Part shown: piece after piece, positions 1 to 12,980 of the stretch
Layout of the letters: each line of letters opens with the position of its first letter
How positions within the stretch are numbered: position 1 is the first letter of the stretch
Origin: Ehretia macrophylla
Lineage: Eukaryota > Streptophyta > Magnoliopsida > Boraginales > Ehretiaceae
Assembly (NCBI GenBank): GCA_037974665.1
Contig: CM075766.1
Coordinates: 51,964,569-52,028,568, forward strand
DNA: 64,000 nt
Reading direction: 5' to 3'
The notes under the pieces: generated by a model
The model's input: the letters and a program-made list of their open reading frames with translations, nothing else
Database searches by the model: none
What the model was told of the DNA's origin: nothing
Program-made: the position numbers and the translations under genes

Positions 1-2706
1 CCTGTAATAACATATAAATGGACCAATACCATGTCCAAACATTCACAATCCCTCAAGGCCATCCGAGCCCTGTTCTCAACAAGCAATCACAAGCAAATAT
101 ACATTTCCAGTTTACAGACTAACCTACCTCTTCACATCTTTTGCAAGTACAATCATGCTTGACAATTAAACCATACTATCCTATTGCTTAAGTTAGACTA
201 TCAAACCATTCTAACTCTTTTCCTTTGGATATTACAAACATGCATTGAAGTTAAACTATATTAGCTTAATACATAAGCTAGCTTTTCGAATCACTTTAAT
301 AACCTAATAAAACTTAGATTACATTCTTTTTAACACTAAATACAAACAACACATGAAACATACATCTTTGCATCTTTGACAACTCAAGCCACATAGCACG
401 CAAGACAACTCTTCAAGCACGAACTTTCACGTAATCACAAACTTTCCCGCTAACATGGCATTTCCTAAAATGTGGTGGTGAGGAGTGAGTATACACAACA
501 CGTATACTCAGTGAGGGCGAGATAGATATCGAGGTGGATAGAAAGAAAGTCGTGCAATGCAAATAAGGCAGTTAAGCAATATAACTGACGAGTAAGCAGT
601 CAAAATAAACAATCAATTCAATAAGCAATTAATAAAAGCATTAACACAACCATTCAAAGCTATACCACACTCTGAAGGCTATGGTTCACTCATACGAGCA
701 ACGTACCATTTCACGAGCGATACATCAATCTCGAGCTTGATGTTGACAACGATGACAATAAGCGCGCAACCACCTTATAACTTCAGTTTGGAATACCCCG
801 GAAGTATCCATCAATTCTACGACCCAAATCTCCCTGGGAGGCAACCCAAGCGAGAATGGGAATAGGACACGGAGCTAGAGCAACCAACACTGGCAGCTCG
901 AGACTACCCAGAGAGGCCCATCACTCACGCGCCTGACATTATGCAATGCAAGACATGATACAATGCGATAAACGAGCGATAGCACAACCATACAGCTTAG
1001 AGGTGATAAATGAGATATCAAGCATTTACAATCAATACTAGCATTCAATTAACTTTTCAAACATAACTATCATTAATAGCAACAATAACACCAGTTAAAC
1101 AAGTAACAGCAGTTCAAACATGAAAATGACAAATATCACTATTCAATCTCTAACTTCCAAAGGCAATTACGAGCAAACGAACTACGGGACTAGGAAACTG
1201 ATTTCACTACATTCACTTAGGGACTACAAGGCACGTTTCTATGTCACTAAACTTCACTTTCTCACCTGAGGCCCGAAAGTCCACCTACTGTGTTTGAACT
1301 ACAGTTATGCTAACCGGTCATTCAATCAACACCACAACAGGGCCAAAAGTGCTTTTATGCCATCAATTGCAAAACCCCCAACTCAATTCGAGCACGGTCA
1401 ACTTTTGGTCAAACGGCCCCTTTACGTTTCTTTGTCTAATTTTTAATTTCATCGAAGGCCGGTCCGTTTTTACTGTACATTTTAACTTTCTATCACTAAT
1501 GGCACCTATCCAAATCAAGCAATCGCAATTCGGATCAAAATCCGATATTCTAGGATTTTACTATTCATAATAACTATTCATTATTCTTCCCCAATTTCAA
1601 ATACGCAATTTCAATAGTAAAAATTACTAAATAGCTATCAACCAATGCTCTACGAACTCAAAGGAAGCTATATCAAGCAATTACAGGCATTATAACACAT
1701 TATATATCAAATCTAGAAATTTGACACAAAATTCAAATTCGAATTTAAATGCACAAAAGCGTGAAAACTCTCACAGAGATTGAAGACCGAGACCCGCAAG
1801 GACCCAAGCCACGACCCTCGAGCAATTCCACGCATGATTGTGGAAGAAAATGCAAGAAAAATTATTTCTTTTCTCTCCTTGAGAGCTTCGGCCATGGTAA
1901 GGACAAAATGGTTATTATGCAATTTGTTTTTATTGATTTTTGCCTTGTTTTATTATTTAAAAGGTGACAAGGGCATTGTGGTCATTTCCAAAATCAAACT
2001 TTAGTTAAAATTGATCAAATAAGCTTATTTTAATGCCATTTAAATCTAATTCAAGTTAAAACAATGCAATTAAATGAAAAACAACTAAAACTGGTTAAAT
2101 TAAGCTAAAAACATTTTTCACTAAGTCCGAAGAATATTTCTCTAACTCTTATTTTCGAAATACTATGATCGAACGGTCAATAAATGATTGCTAATAAAGT
2201 GATGAGTAATAATAGAAAACTTTATTTTTTTTTGAAAAGTAGAATAGTAGAATAGTTTAAAATTCACTCCGGCTCAGAGTTACTTTTCTCATTTATTTGA
2301 AAACTGAGTGATTTTAATGCAAGATAATTAAATCGATTATTAAAATAATCAAAACAATCAAAGTAATCAATATTCATTTAAAATAATTAATTTAACTATT
2401 TCTAGAATATTTTAAAGAATTATGAAGTTAATATTAAGTTACAAATGAATAAGTTAATATAAACACGTAGTCAAATACAATTAAACACTAACATTTAAGA
2501 TGACACTTAATTAATCACAAGAGAATAAATTCAATTACTATAGTTATTAGAAATATGTAATAATCTTTTAATTAATTAATATAAATCTTTTTGAATTCTT
2601 CTAAAAGAAATAGAAGAACAGTAAAAATTAGATGATTTAACAAATTAAACATTTAATTAAATGCAGTCAAATGCCATTAAATGCATGCCGATTTCGGGTT
2701 ATCACA
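1..2706 (-). mobile_element. LTR of LARD-like retrotransposon, family A, cut by window start
   Basis: Read on the minus strand, this begins at 2706 with TGTGATAACCCG, the same start as the other family A LTRs, and runs through the family core (hairpin at 487-509, conserved block near 800-850). The last ~130 bp of the LTR lie outside the window, judged against the copy at 54772-57378. Whether it is a solo LTR or one end of an element cannot be decided here. It abuts an rrn26-like stretch at 2707, so the target was probably an rRNA gene copy. Small open frames inside it are not genes. Confidence 0.9.
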
Positions 2707-2757
2707 AAATCAACTGAGACCCCATTAGTAGTGGCGAGCGAGAGCAGATTGGGGGTT
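2707..2757 (+). pseudogene. rrn26: rrn26 (large-subunit rRNA) 5'-domain fragment
   Basis: The stretch reads as the conserved large-subunit rRNA segment that in E. coli 23S runs GAAATCAACCGAG... to GTAGCGGCGAGCGAA. Here it is AAATCAACTGAG followed by AGTAGTGGCGAGCGAGAGC. It starts exactly at the LTR boundary, so the LTR probably interrupted the rRNA copy, with the remainder left of the window. Similarity fades after about 2757; the next ~200 bp might be a plant-mitochondrial expansion segment that I cannot confirm. Plastid origin is less likely given the other mitochondrial pieces. Confidence 0.6.
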
Positions 2758-5700
2758 TGAAGAAAAACAAACACGTCGAGAAAGCCAAGCCTATCAACGA
2801 AAGGGTTTACTTTTTTTTTCGCCAGGTTTCCTTCGATTTGTTGTGAGTAGCCTTATTAAACTTTCACGCACAAAACGCAGCCATACAAGAAGAGCACAGG
2901 GTCTTGAAGCCTAACTCAACTAGCTCATGACTACCACCACAACTCAATCCTGGTACGCGAGAATTTAGAAACTGCTATGAGTGTTGACCACTACCATCAA
3001 ACTCTACATCACGAACTTTTTGAAATCAGAGTCATGGAGCTAAAAAAGGATTTCAAATAAAAACTTTTCAATAGGCTGAAAAGATTTTAAATGTTTCGCC
3101 TTACGGCGATATTCGACAGGAATCATTATACTTTATTGAAGATAAAGTCAAACCCGTAAGTTCTATATAACATAGTTTCCAACGAAAGATTTTATAAGAA
3201 AAGCTTAGCCACTTCATTCGAGATATTGAAGAAAAGGAGGCTAACGCTTCCATATACAAATATTTCTATGTTCACTTCACTGACGAAGAATTCCATTGGT
3301 TAATCGACCCAAAATGCTAACTTAGGGTTCCTCATCAGTGACCGAAGAGTCTTTAGACTTGTAGGGGATTGCCAGGAGAGGTGATAAACTCAAAAAGGGC
3401 ATTCTAAAAAATTATACTAGCTGCAGCAGAAGTAGAAGGATCAGCCTTAAAAGTAAGTCTCGTGACGTAACCAACACCTTCGACACCACTAAGGTAAGGG
3501 ACACTGATTTTTTGATGAACATTAGACCAAATCAAACCCTATCATGATGAAAGCCGTGTGTTACAGGTCGCTCCTGAAACAGCAGGGGGAAGACCTGTTA
3601 GGGACTGTAGGTGGGTCGGGTAACCACTTTTTGAAAAGACCTTTTTGAATGAAAAAATGAATCCATTGCCTCGATCACGATGATATTTAATCAACAGTTA
3701 GCTAGTCTCTTAGAATCGTTATAGAGATTCCCCCCTACCGCGATTCCTCTAGTGGGGGCGTTTTCCTGCATTCATCCATGAGCTACTTAGGATCCGATCT
3801 AAAAACCATCGGTCCACTTCACATTTCCCATTAGTAGGAAGAATTCCCATCAGTTTCCTAAAGAACGGAAGGGGCGGATTAGAGCACCTCCGACCAAGGA
3901 AGATTTCAGATGAAGTTAGCTAAACTCTGAAGCCCCTACTCGTTAAACCCGAAATGCTTACATAAGACATAATCGAGACGGGAAATCTTAACAAAAAAAA
4001 AACATTAGGTTTTCTATTCTGTTAGTGTAAGGAAAGCTCACACAGCAAATAAGATTCAAGTTCCCTTAAAGATAGTAGAAGAAAACAAGAGCACTTATTT
4101 ACTGCGATCACCAGATTGAAGGCATGGATTGGTAGATGTAAGGAGGAAAATAGTTGCTCTTGTAAAGCAAGGTTTTTCAAGTTTCAAAGAAAGGGAAGAA
4201 AGGCAAAGTCTCTTGCTCTAGTTTTTGTCCCACCAATACCAATAAAGATATCTATTATGTTATTAAGAGTCACAAATAAAATTGAATTTATTGGATCGAT
4301 ATGTGAAGTAGACCGGCAGCTGGAGCACGAGACTTTATTGGATATATATCCAATACTTCTTTTCTAACAACCGTCCTAACAAACATACTACTGCAATGAT
4401 TGGACCGATAGAATTGGAAAAGAAAGACTGGATTTATTTATATAGGATAACACTTGCACTGAATGATTGTCTTGCCTAGAATTTAGGGAAGGAGACCGTA
4501 CTGTACTACCAATTGTGCTAAGAAACGTGCAATCAAGCATGATTTCATTTTTTTTTCTTTAGGTTAGGTCTGTATAACAAAAACAACCTATTTAGCTTAT
4601 TATTGGAATTAAAAATGCCGATTCTCGTAAAGATATGATTCGATAGCACAGGAAAGAGAGATTCTGGAATCTCTTGACTTCACCGCTACGCACATACTTT
4701 TTTTACTTCAAGAGAGAAAAGAACATCATATCATCGGTTATACTATACAAAAATATAGGAGTAGTAGTACTTGCTAAAGCTAAATGTTGTATCCTCCTCG
4801 ACACGTGAAAGCTAAAAACAGTCTACTAGATAAGCCAAGTAAAGCAGTGCCAGATACAGATGAAAGACTTTAATATCCTTTTGAGATAAGTCAATTCCTT
4901 ATTCAATCCTCCCCTGATGGGTACTTCTATTGAAGCTTTAGAGAATCCAGGTCCAGCGGAAGACTAAGTAAGGTACGATATAAAGTCCAATCAATCACCT
5001 ACAACAGACAATAGAGGGCTCTGACCTGACCACTGTTAATCAGTCTATTGTTCTGGTTCTATAGAGTCTAACCCCGAAAAGAGAAGACTCATCTTTGTTA
5101 GCCTGGTCTAGGTGTGGGATATCTTTCCCATCTAGTATAGTAGCCCTACCCTTCAGACAAGAGTAGTTACACCTTTTCCTAAAGCCCTTACTAAACAACC
5201 TGGAAGTATTCTGGTTTGATATGACCTGAACTTTGCCTAGCTACCATGGAAAGCATAGTCAAAAGAGCTGACAAAATAGCTATGTTACTCTCGGACCTTA
5301 CCTTAATAAAGGAAGAACTTAAGCCTTTATTAAAAAGAAAAAACCCTAAGATGAGCTAACTTGGCTTGATGCAGGAAATGGAATCACAACAAGAAAGAAG
5401 GCTAGGAGAGATAGCATACTTTCTTTTCTTTTTTAGTCTTTCTACCCGCAGATCATTGAACTGCCTTTCCTTTCAAATTGAACCTTTCGCTAACTGTATC
5501 AGATTATTTTTTTAAAAAAATACTAGTTGAAAGAGTGGATTCCTTCCATAAACTAAAGAATTTACTTACCTTCAGCCGGTATTATTTAGCTTAGGACATG
5601 TATTCTTTTTTTATTGTAGATATCACCATTCAAGCGGAAAACTAATAAGACTTTTTCTTGTCGAACGGTCGATTCTCTAAGAGAAGATTTGTTCACAGCC

Positions 5701-7959
5701 GAGTCTGTCAAAGAGCTTGGCTTAGGTAAGAATTCAAAAGCAGTCTCCTTTCATGACCACTTTCCAATAGAGGGATATTGTTTCTTATTATTCCCTTCCC
5801 GCCTTCACTCTTCCATCCCGCGGCGAAGCTCTCAGCTTGGACCTTGCTTACCTTTCTCCCCCACCGTTTGCTGATCTTGCTCCTGAGTTATCTCTTTGCC
5901 TTTAGTAGGAACTCTTATCAAACTGACGAGTTAGTTAATCAAGAATTCTTTTATTACTCTGGGAAGGTAATTTATGTATAATAGATAGCAGACCTTCGAT
6001 TTCTCTCCTTTAAAGCACTTTTTTATAAGAACTGTAAGAGCTTAGTTTTCCTCCAATGCCTACTTCTAAGACTGCCTCCACAGGGATTCGTTAAGAGCTC
6101 AAATCGGTTTTAGTTTGACTATGTAACTTCATCCCTCACTAAAAAGCTAAAGATATTACACAACCATTCAACTATTAAAAACCACTTATTCTTAATCATT
6201 CATAGACTAAACTGCATTCAAATAAGTGGTAAAGACTCCTCTAAAACTAAAAGGAAGAATTGAAGGGCAATAAGATAAAGTATAGATGCCTATTTAGCTT
6301 ACTGACTGCTTTACCTAATTAATGAATGGCAAAGAAATACTCTATTCCATAGCTTCTCCTTGTCCTCGCTTGGAAGGCTATGAGATAGATTCACAGTAAG
6401 CACAACTATTGCTTATACCCCATTGACTTGACATCTTTTCATGCTTGGCACACTAAGATAGGAAGGATTCAATTCAATAAAAAGAAAATGAAACTTCTTA
6501 GTAAGACTTATTGTGCCTAAAGTCATAGAAGGGGGAGGAAGATCTATCCCTAAGAGCTAAGAAAGGCAGACTAGAAGGAGAATGCTACTACTCCGATTAC
6601 CTATTATCCCCCTAATTTGCGCTTTGACTTTCTTTAATGATTGGTCCCCCTAGAGAGGTATTGCTTCAATGCCCTTTCTATCTTCAAAGGTAGAAAAACG
6701 GTTAAGGAAGAGCAATGCTTACCTTACCATACAATTCAAATAAAAAAAGAAGATAAGAGAAATAAGGTAACGTATTCCTTAGGCCCTTAGTCAAAACGTA
6801 GGGAAGAGAGAAGCAACTAAAACTGTAATTGTAACTGGATACCCCTCTTCACTAGCCTTATTGGCTTCCACAAACTCAGGGGTTTTATGTACTACAAGAA
6901 ATAAGATATACTAGAATGGAATATGCTAATATAGGAGGTAATATCCTATCGATAAGGAAGGACTTCAATTCAACTGTTTCGATGGGACTAGACAAATTAG
7001 CCACATCTAAGGGATCTAAAAAAAAGGAAAATCAGAACTTGCTAGCTTTACTTGCTTTGCCTTCAAAAAAGGTTATGGTTACACTTCCCCTTTTTGGCTT
7101 GCTCATATCATAAAATCACTTTTTTTGACCTGGTCGGGGTCTAAACTTTCCACTTGTACCAGTATTGAGATGTTTTGGATTTGGATTTGGAGTTGGAAGT
7201 AGTATCATCAAGGTAACTAAACTCATCTTTTCTGTACAGAGAAATAGGCATAGAAAAAAAATGACCAGGTTCCGTTTTGTTTCTATGATTGAGATTCACC
7301 ACTATTATGAGAAATGGGAGATAGGATTCCTTGGTCCTACTTACTTTACTTAGGGAAGACAACACAACGTTGAGTTGTAAGTACATTAAGGAGAGTACAA
7401 AGTACCAGAGAAAAAACCCATCTTCCTTGATAGGGGGAACTCTCTCTTATTGTCTTGCTAGCTTGCAACCATACTATCTTACAAACCTTACAATCGGGAC
7501 CTTCTTTCTTACCCTCAGGGAGGAGACCGGATTCCTTTCTTTCTTATTTAGAGTTGCAGATTTGTCTTTGTCGCTGGTTCGGACGTGCATCAGCGGCCCC
7601 CTTTCCACTTCAATCATGGAAAGTTAGAAGCAAGAATCATTGATTCCTAACCACCCCCTTATCTACGACAACTCTAGATCAACTAATTTTCTTTCTAGTT
7701 GAGAACCACTAAGGGTAAGAGTAGCATCTTAGGTCTGATGAGAGCCTGATCTACTCTACGACAACCCTGATTGTTGTATTCTCGGTCCCCTACCTTTACT
7801 ATTATTAGTAAAGCCCTTTCCTTGGGATCCCCATCCGTGTAACATAAGCCTTATTGTATTGCGCGCTGGACTATTTAGCTTTCTCCTAGTGCTTCCACCT
7901 ATGGTTCTTCGTTGCTCAGCTCTTTATTGCTTTTATCTCGACACACTACCCATGCTTTG
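2758..7959. other. Gene-free spacer, mitochondrial-like
   Basis: No frame longer than about 100 codons and none with a recognisable domain. No tRNA cloverleaf or rRNA core was seen after the first bases. Base composition (moderate GC, many short purine runs) differs from the AT-rich LTRs and resembles angiosperm mitochondrial intergenic DNA. It lies between an rrn26-like fragment and a retroelement. I infer old mitochondrial spacer inside the NUMT, but no specific gene anchors it. Confidence 0.45.
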
Positions 7960-8340
7960 GCTTGTAGGCTTGTTAGCTTCGCAACACCGGGCGAGGGATT
8001 GCCTCAGGTATCAGAGTTCTACGGGTCAGCCAGCAGTCCAGGGTTATCAGGGTGGACTTACAAGCAGTGCACCTCAGCAGCAGCGGGCTCAGGCTCGGGC
8101 CTACGTAGTAGACTTGGAGGAATTGCCAGAGGTGGCAGCAGTGGTGAAAGGTAATTTACTTATTCTCAACCAATTAAATATCATATCTCCTTGAGTGCAA
8201 TGTGCTAAAATGTTAGTAGAGAGTTTGCCTTATACAACTAAAGTTAGCACGTGCATCATATCAGTTGGTGACTGAGTAGTATGTGACGCTGAGGCATATA
8301 AAATTCCGATTAGGGCTCAAGCTACCTTATGACTATACAT
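7960..8340 (+). pseudogene. Ty3/gypsy gag C-terminus / protease remnant
   Basis: One frame gives an ARDC end of a zinc knuckle, a Gln/Pro/Ala-rich linker (GYQGG, SAPQQQRAQARAY), then a GNLLILNQ-type stretch. That is the usual order at the gag-protease border of plant gypsy elements (knuckle, linker, then a V.GT.LI... strand before the catalytic DSG). The catalytic aspartate motif is lost and stops follow at about 8194, 8270 and 8330. It belongs to the 5'-truncated element that ends in the LTR at 8810-10785. Its left edge, near 7960, is not sharply defined. Confidence 0.5.
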
Positions 8341-8809
8341 TGATTGTTGGGATTCTTATTTGGTGATTTTATACGACATTCTTCCTCGAGATTTCTATAT
8401 GGGGATTCTTATTCAGCATACTTCTTTGGACTTCTTCTATGGTATTTTCTATGCGGTATTCTTATGTGGAATTCTGATACAGTATTATTCGGAGTTCTTA
8501 TATTGGGATTATTATTTGGTATTCCCGCTCGGTGATCTTGTCGAAGCTCTTACTTGGTATTCTTGGTTGGTGCTCTATTACAGAATCTATGTTTGGCATT
8601 TTCTTTAGTAATTATTTGAGATTATCATTTGGAAGTCCTAGTCAGTGTTCTTATCCAGCATTCCTATTCAAGCTTCTTGTTCGGTATTCCTAGTTGACCT
8701 ACTTAGTTGGTATTCAGAATTTGGTTTTCGGTCTTTCATTCCGTATGTTTGAGCCAGTAGTACTTGAGTGAAGAATTGTGAGGACGCAATTGTTTTAAGG
8801 ATGGGAGAA
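8341..8809 (+). repeat. Degenerate GGNATTCTTATT quasi-repeat interior and polypurine tract
   Basis: The region is built from loosely repeated units such as TTGGGATTCTTATTTGG, giving meaningless hydrophobic frames. The same texture fills the interiors of the elements at 16.7-17.5 kb and 31.4-32.6 kb. It ends with GAAGAATTGTGAGGACGCAA and then TTTTAAGGATGGGAGAA just before the LTR, a polypurine tract position. The two other family interiors have nearly the same text before their 3' LTRs. There is no credible coding content. Confidence 0.65.
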
Positions 8810-10785
8810 TGTGAAACCCTACTTTTCTATCTTATCTCAATTTGCATGCTTTACCTCGTTTTGTGTGAATTGACCTGTTTATGTGCTATATGACTTAGAA
8901 TGTGTTAAATATGTGATTAATACTCCAAATACATGCTAAGTGAGAGAAAAATTCTAGATCTCAAAAGTCATATTTTATGTTTTTGCATATAATTGAATAT
9001 TGAATCGTTAGAATATTAATTTGAAGTTATATTATTGCTCAGTGCATGCTAAGGATTGATTATATGTATTCTTATGAGATTTGGACTGTTGTAGCATAAA
9101 TTTTTATTTTCGGGTATCTAAAGTTGATAGTTTGGCCAATTGTTGAATATTTTGAGTTGTAATGGTTGGAATAGATTGCTGTCAATTTCTAAAAGTTTGT
9201 TAATTACGTGGTAGACCTGTTATAATGCCGAATTTTTGATTGCGATGTTGGTGTGAAAGTCCAGAAATTTCAGCCTTGACACATTAGGGTTTTAGGGTTG
9301 TTGGGCATGATTTGTATATGTTTTGGTTGGTTTCCTAGAGGGCTAATGTAGTTGATTGAATGGGTGAGTGATAGAAACTGGTTTGGAATTGTTTGAATTA
9401 GTAAAATGTAAGATATGATTATTTGAAGTTTAGGTTGTTTTTCTTTAAAATGTTGTTATATGCCTTTAGATGATCAGGTGGTGTTTGAGTGATTGAACTG
9501 TGAGTTGTTGATGGTTAGATTAGGGTTTGGTTGTGTGTCTAATGCATGTTAAGTTGGGTGGCCTACTTTGTCATCTAACTTAATTGTTTCATGATTATAT
9601 AGTTGATGATTGTTAAATGTTGTTTAATTGATTGTTGAAATACAGATTAATTGATTATTGATTATTGATTGTTGTTACAAAACTGTGAAGAGCACGCTCG
9701 GGGTTAATCCGGGGTGTTACATGGTTAACTGATTGTTATTATTTTTATTAGTCAGAAGTTGGGCAGCCAATGTTGTTGACTTCTCGAATTGTTATTATTA
9801 TTGTTGTTATGATTCGGGAGTCAGGCAACCAATGTTGTTGACTTCTCGAATTGGAATTGATATTGTTATTATTAATTGGGAGTCGGGCAACCAATGTTGT
9901 TGACTTCTCAAATTGAGTCCCATTGTTGTGAGCTTTGATAATGTTGTGTCACTTCGGGAGGCATCCTGGGCTGCGGGCATAGTTATCATGGCTAATCCCT
10001 ATCTCGCATGGGTGAAGAGGCCATAGGGTGTGGGTCTAGGTCAAGGTACCTTAGGATTGTGTCATTGACTTTGGAGGAGTTGATGAGCATTGAATTGGTG
10101 TATGGAGCTTCATCAGCAAAGGTATCGTACCCTTATTGTGTGTTTACAGTTATTGCTATTGTTGCATTTATAATGATTATTAATGTTCATTGTGTGTTTA
10201 TTGCTCAAAGGATGATTTTCAAGGAGTATAGTAAATACTGTTAGAGATCTATTGGATCCTCACTGGGCTTGTTTTATATAAGCTCACTCTTAATTATTGC
10301 ATGCATGCAGGTGTTACTGAGCCTGACTTCAGGTACGTGCCTCTTGAAGAGGGAAATGTGCCTATCGTGGATGAGTCTTATGTGTCGGAGTCTTTGCCAT
10401 GAGATTGTTTGTAGTTGATGTATTATAAACTTACTTTAACTTAAACACTTATGTATGATGGTTTAGTAGTCTTTCTTTTGATCATGTTTAGATTACTAAG
10501 TTGGTTTATAATCTATTTTGAAATCTATGTATAATCTATGTATCAAGTAGGAACGGAGGCGTATAACTATGAATGGATTGTTGAAGGAATGAAAATTGTG
10601 TAATATAGTTATGTGGTATGTTGTTAACTTATTTGAGGGGTTGATTGTTGTATGCTTGTGGAGTTTGGTTGTATGGTTCTGTAGATGTTAGTTTAAAGCC
10701 TCGGTGTCCTCATTACTGTCGTTATACTGCCGAAATTCTGTTGCGTCCTGACTGATCGTAGGAGGGGTCAAGTTAGGGCGTGACA
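8810..10785 (+). mobile_element. 3' LTR of a 5'-truncated gypsy-type element, family B
   Basis: Starts TGTGAAACCCTAC directly after the polypurine tract and ends AGGGCGTGACA, so it has TG...CA ends and is 1976 bp long. It carries the conserved LTR block (9993-10045), hairpin (10265-10285) and short frame (10311-10401) shared with the family at 38.6-48.9 kb, and also the U5 motif GTCGTTATACTGCCGA, found there as GTCGTTATGCTGCCGA. The upstream part of the element is missing beyond ~7960, so no target duplication can be read. Confidence 0.8.
9755..9925 (+). repeat. Three tandem copies of a ~60-65 bp unit inside family B LTR
   Basis: The segment CAACCAATGTTGTTGACTTC (CAGCC... in the first copy) recurs three times, each preceded by GGGAGTC or a close variant and followed by CGAATTG or CAAATTG and a TTATTATT-rich spacer of varying length. 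No coding role is evident. Confidence 0.8.
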
Positions 10786-10882
10786 CTGATCGTAGCTGGG
10801 TCAATGACTTCTTTTGGTATGGGTGTCATGAGACGCTATCTCAGATGAGAATAGGCAAAGACACAGCCGAAGCCGTCTCTGA

Positions 10883-11082
10883 GGAGATGGCCTAATTTCT
10901 ATTCTATCTATAGAAATTACAATTGAGAATAATCGCTTTCAAGTCACGTTGAGGCCTATCTTTGAACATAATAGTTGGCACAAGAATCCTTCTCAGTGGA
11001 GACGGAGTCTTTATTTTAAAATAGGGGTTAAGATCGAGGGTAGTTTGATTATGGGAACCGAGGCTAGAGACTGTGATGCCGC
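10883..11082 (+). other. Left half of a ~107-codon open frame split by LTR insertion
   Basis: After the stop at 10880-10882, one frame is open to the solo LTR boundary at 11082. If the LTR and one GCCGC duplicate are removed, the frame continues through 20877 to a stop at 20998-21000. The product has no family I recognise and no clear start codon. It may be a chance open frame in mitochondrial spacer. Confidence 0.3.
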
Positions 11083-12930
11083 TGTGATAACCCGAACCCG
11101 GCATGCATTTAATGGCATATAAATGCATTTAATTAAATGTTCAATTAATTAAATCAACCATTTTGTACTATTTTGATATTTCTTTTAGAAGCATTCAATA
11201 ATTTTTATATTGATTAACTAAAAGATTATCACCTATTTTTATTGTTTATAGTAATTAGATTTATTTTCTTGTGTTTAATTAAGTGTCATTTTAAATGTTA
11301 GTATTTTATTGCATCTGACTACATGTTTATATTAACTTATTCATTTGTATCTTAACACTAATTTCATAATTCTTGGAAAATATTCTAGAAAGAGTTAAAT
11401 TAATTATTTTAAATGAATATTGATTACTTTGATTGTTTTAATTATTTTAATAATCGGTTTTATTTTCTTGCATTTAATTACACGGTTTTCAATTAAATGA
11501 GAAAAATGGCTCGGAGTTCGGAATGAATTTTAAACTATTCCACTATTCTACTTTTCAAAAATTATAGTTTTCTATTATTGCTCATCATTTGATTAGCGAT
11601 CATTTAATGACCGTTCGATCGTAGCATTTCGAAAACGAGACTTAGAGAAATATTTTTCGAATTTCGTGAATAATGTTTTTAGTTTAATTTAACTAGTTTT
11701 AGTTGTTTTTCATAAAATTGCATTGTTTTAACTTGAATTGGACTAAATGCTAATTAATTGAGCTTGTTGACCAAATTTTTACTTAAGCTTGACCTTGTAA
11801 AATGACCAAAATGCCCTTGACACCTTTTATACACAAAATAGGCCAAAAGTATCAAAAAAAAAATTGCACAAATCCCCCCTTTGTCCCCCCCCCCCCATTG
11901 CCGTGGCCACCATGAGAGAAAAAGAAAGTGTTTTTCTTCAATTTTTCATCTACAAACTTGTTTGGAAATGGACGAGGAGCTTGGCTAGGATCTTTGCGGG
12001 ACCTCTCCTTCGATCACTGTGAGGGTTTTCACGCTTTTGTGCATATTTTATGAAATTTGATTATTGTTTTAAATTTTTAGATTTGATATATATTGTGTTA
12101 TAATGCCTATAATTGCTTGATATAGCTTCCTTTGAGTTTGTAGAGCATTGTTTGATAGTTATTTAGCAATTTTTACGGCTGAAATTATTTATTTGAAATT
12201 GGGGAAGAATGTGAATAGTAATTTTGAATAGTAAAACCCTAGAATTTTGAATTTCTGATCCGAATTGCGATTTCTTGATTTGGATAGGTGCCATTGATGA
12301 TAGAAAGATAAAATGTGTAATAAAAATGAACCGACCTTTGCTAAAATTGAAAATTAGTCAAAGAAACGAAAAGGGGCCATTTGACCAAGTGTTGACCGTG
12401 CTCGAATTGAGTTAGGGGTTTTGCTATTGAGGGCATGGAAGCACTTTTGGCGCTGTTGTGGCGTTGATTGAATGACCGGTTAGCATAGCTGTAGTTCAAA
12501 CGCAGTAGGTGGACTTTCGGGTCTCGGGTGAGAAAGTGAAGCTTCGTGATATAAGAACGTGCCTTGTAGTGCCTAAGTGAATGTAGTGAAATTGGTTTCC
12601 TAATCCTATAGCTCGTTTGCTCGTAATTGCCTTTGGAAGTTGGGGATTGAATAGTGATATTTGTCGTTTTCGTGTTTGAACTGCTATTACGTGTTTAATT
12701 GATGTTCTTGTTGAAGTTAATGATAATCATGCTTGTAAAGTTAATTGATTGCTATTATTGATTGTAAATGCTTGATATCTCGTTTATCGCCACTAATCTG
12801 CACTTTCGTGCCATTGCTCGTTTATTGATTGTATCTCGTATTGCGTTGTATTAGTGTCAGGCGCATGGGTGATGGGCCTCTCTGGGTAGTCTCGGGCTGC
12901 CAGGGTTGGTTTGCTTTAGCTCCGTGTCCT

Positions 12931-12980
12931 ATTCCCTTTCTTGCTTGGGTTGCCTCCAAGGGAGATTTGGGTCGTAGAAT
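12931..12980 (+). other. Conserved LTR block 1 (representative copy)
   Basis: The block reads ATTCCC, T-rich CTCGCTTGGG-like text, a short palindrome, then GATTTGGGTCGTAG. The same order is seen in other family A LTRs (e.g. 27039-27086), in the 3.9-kb LTRs (41523-41573: TTCCCTCTCTCGCTTGGGG, then GTTGGGTCGTAG) and more weakly in family B (9993-10045). The palindrome varies: CTCCCAGGGAG in family A, TCTCGGAGA in the 3.9-kb family. Function unknown; a structured RNA segment is one possibility. Confidence 0.6.
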
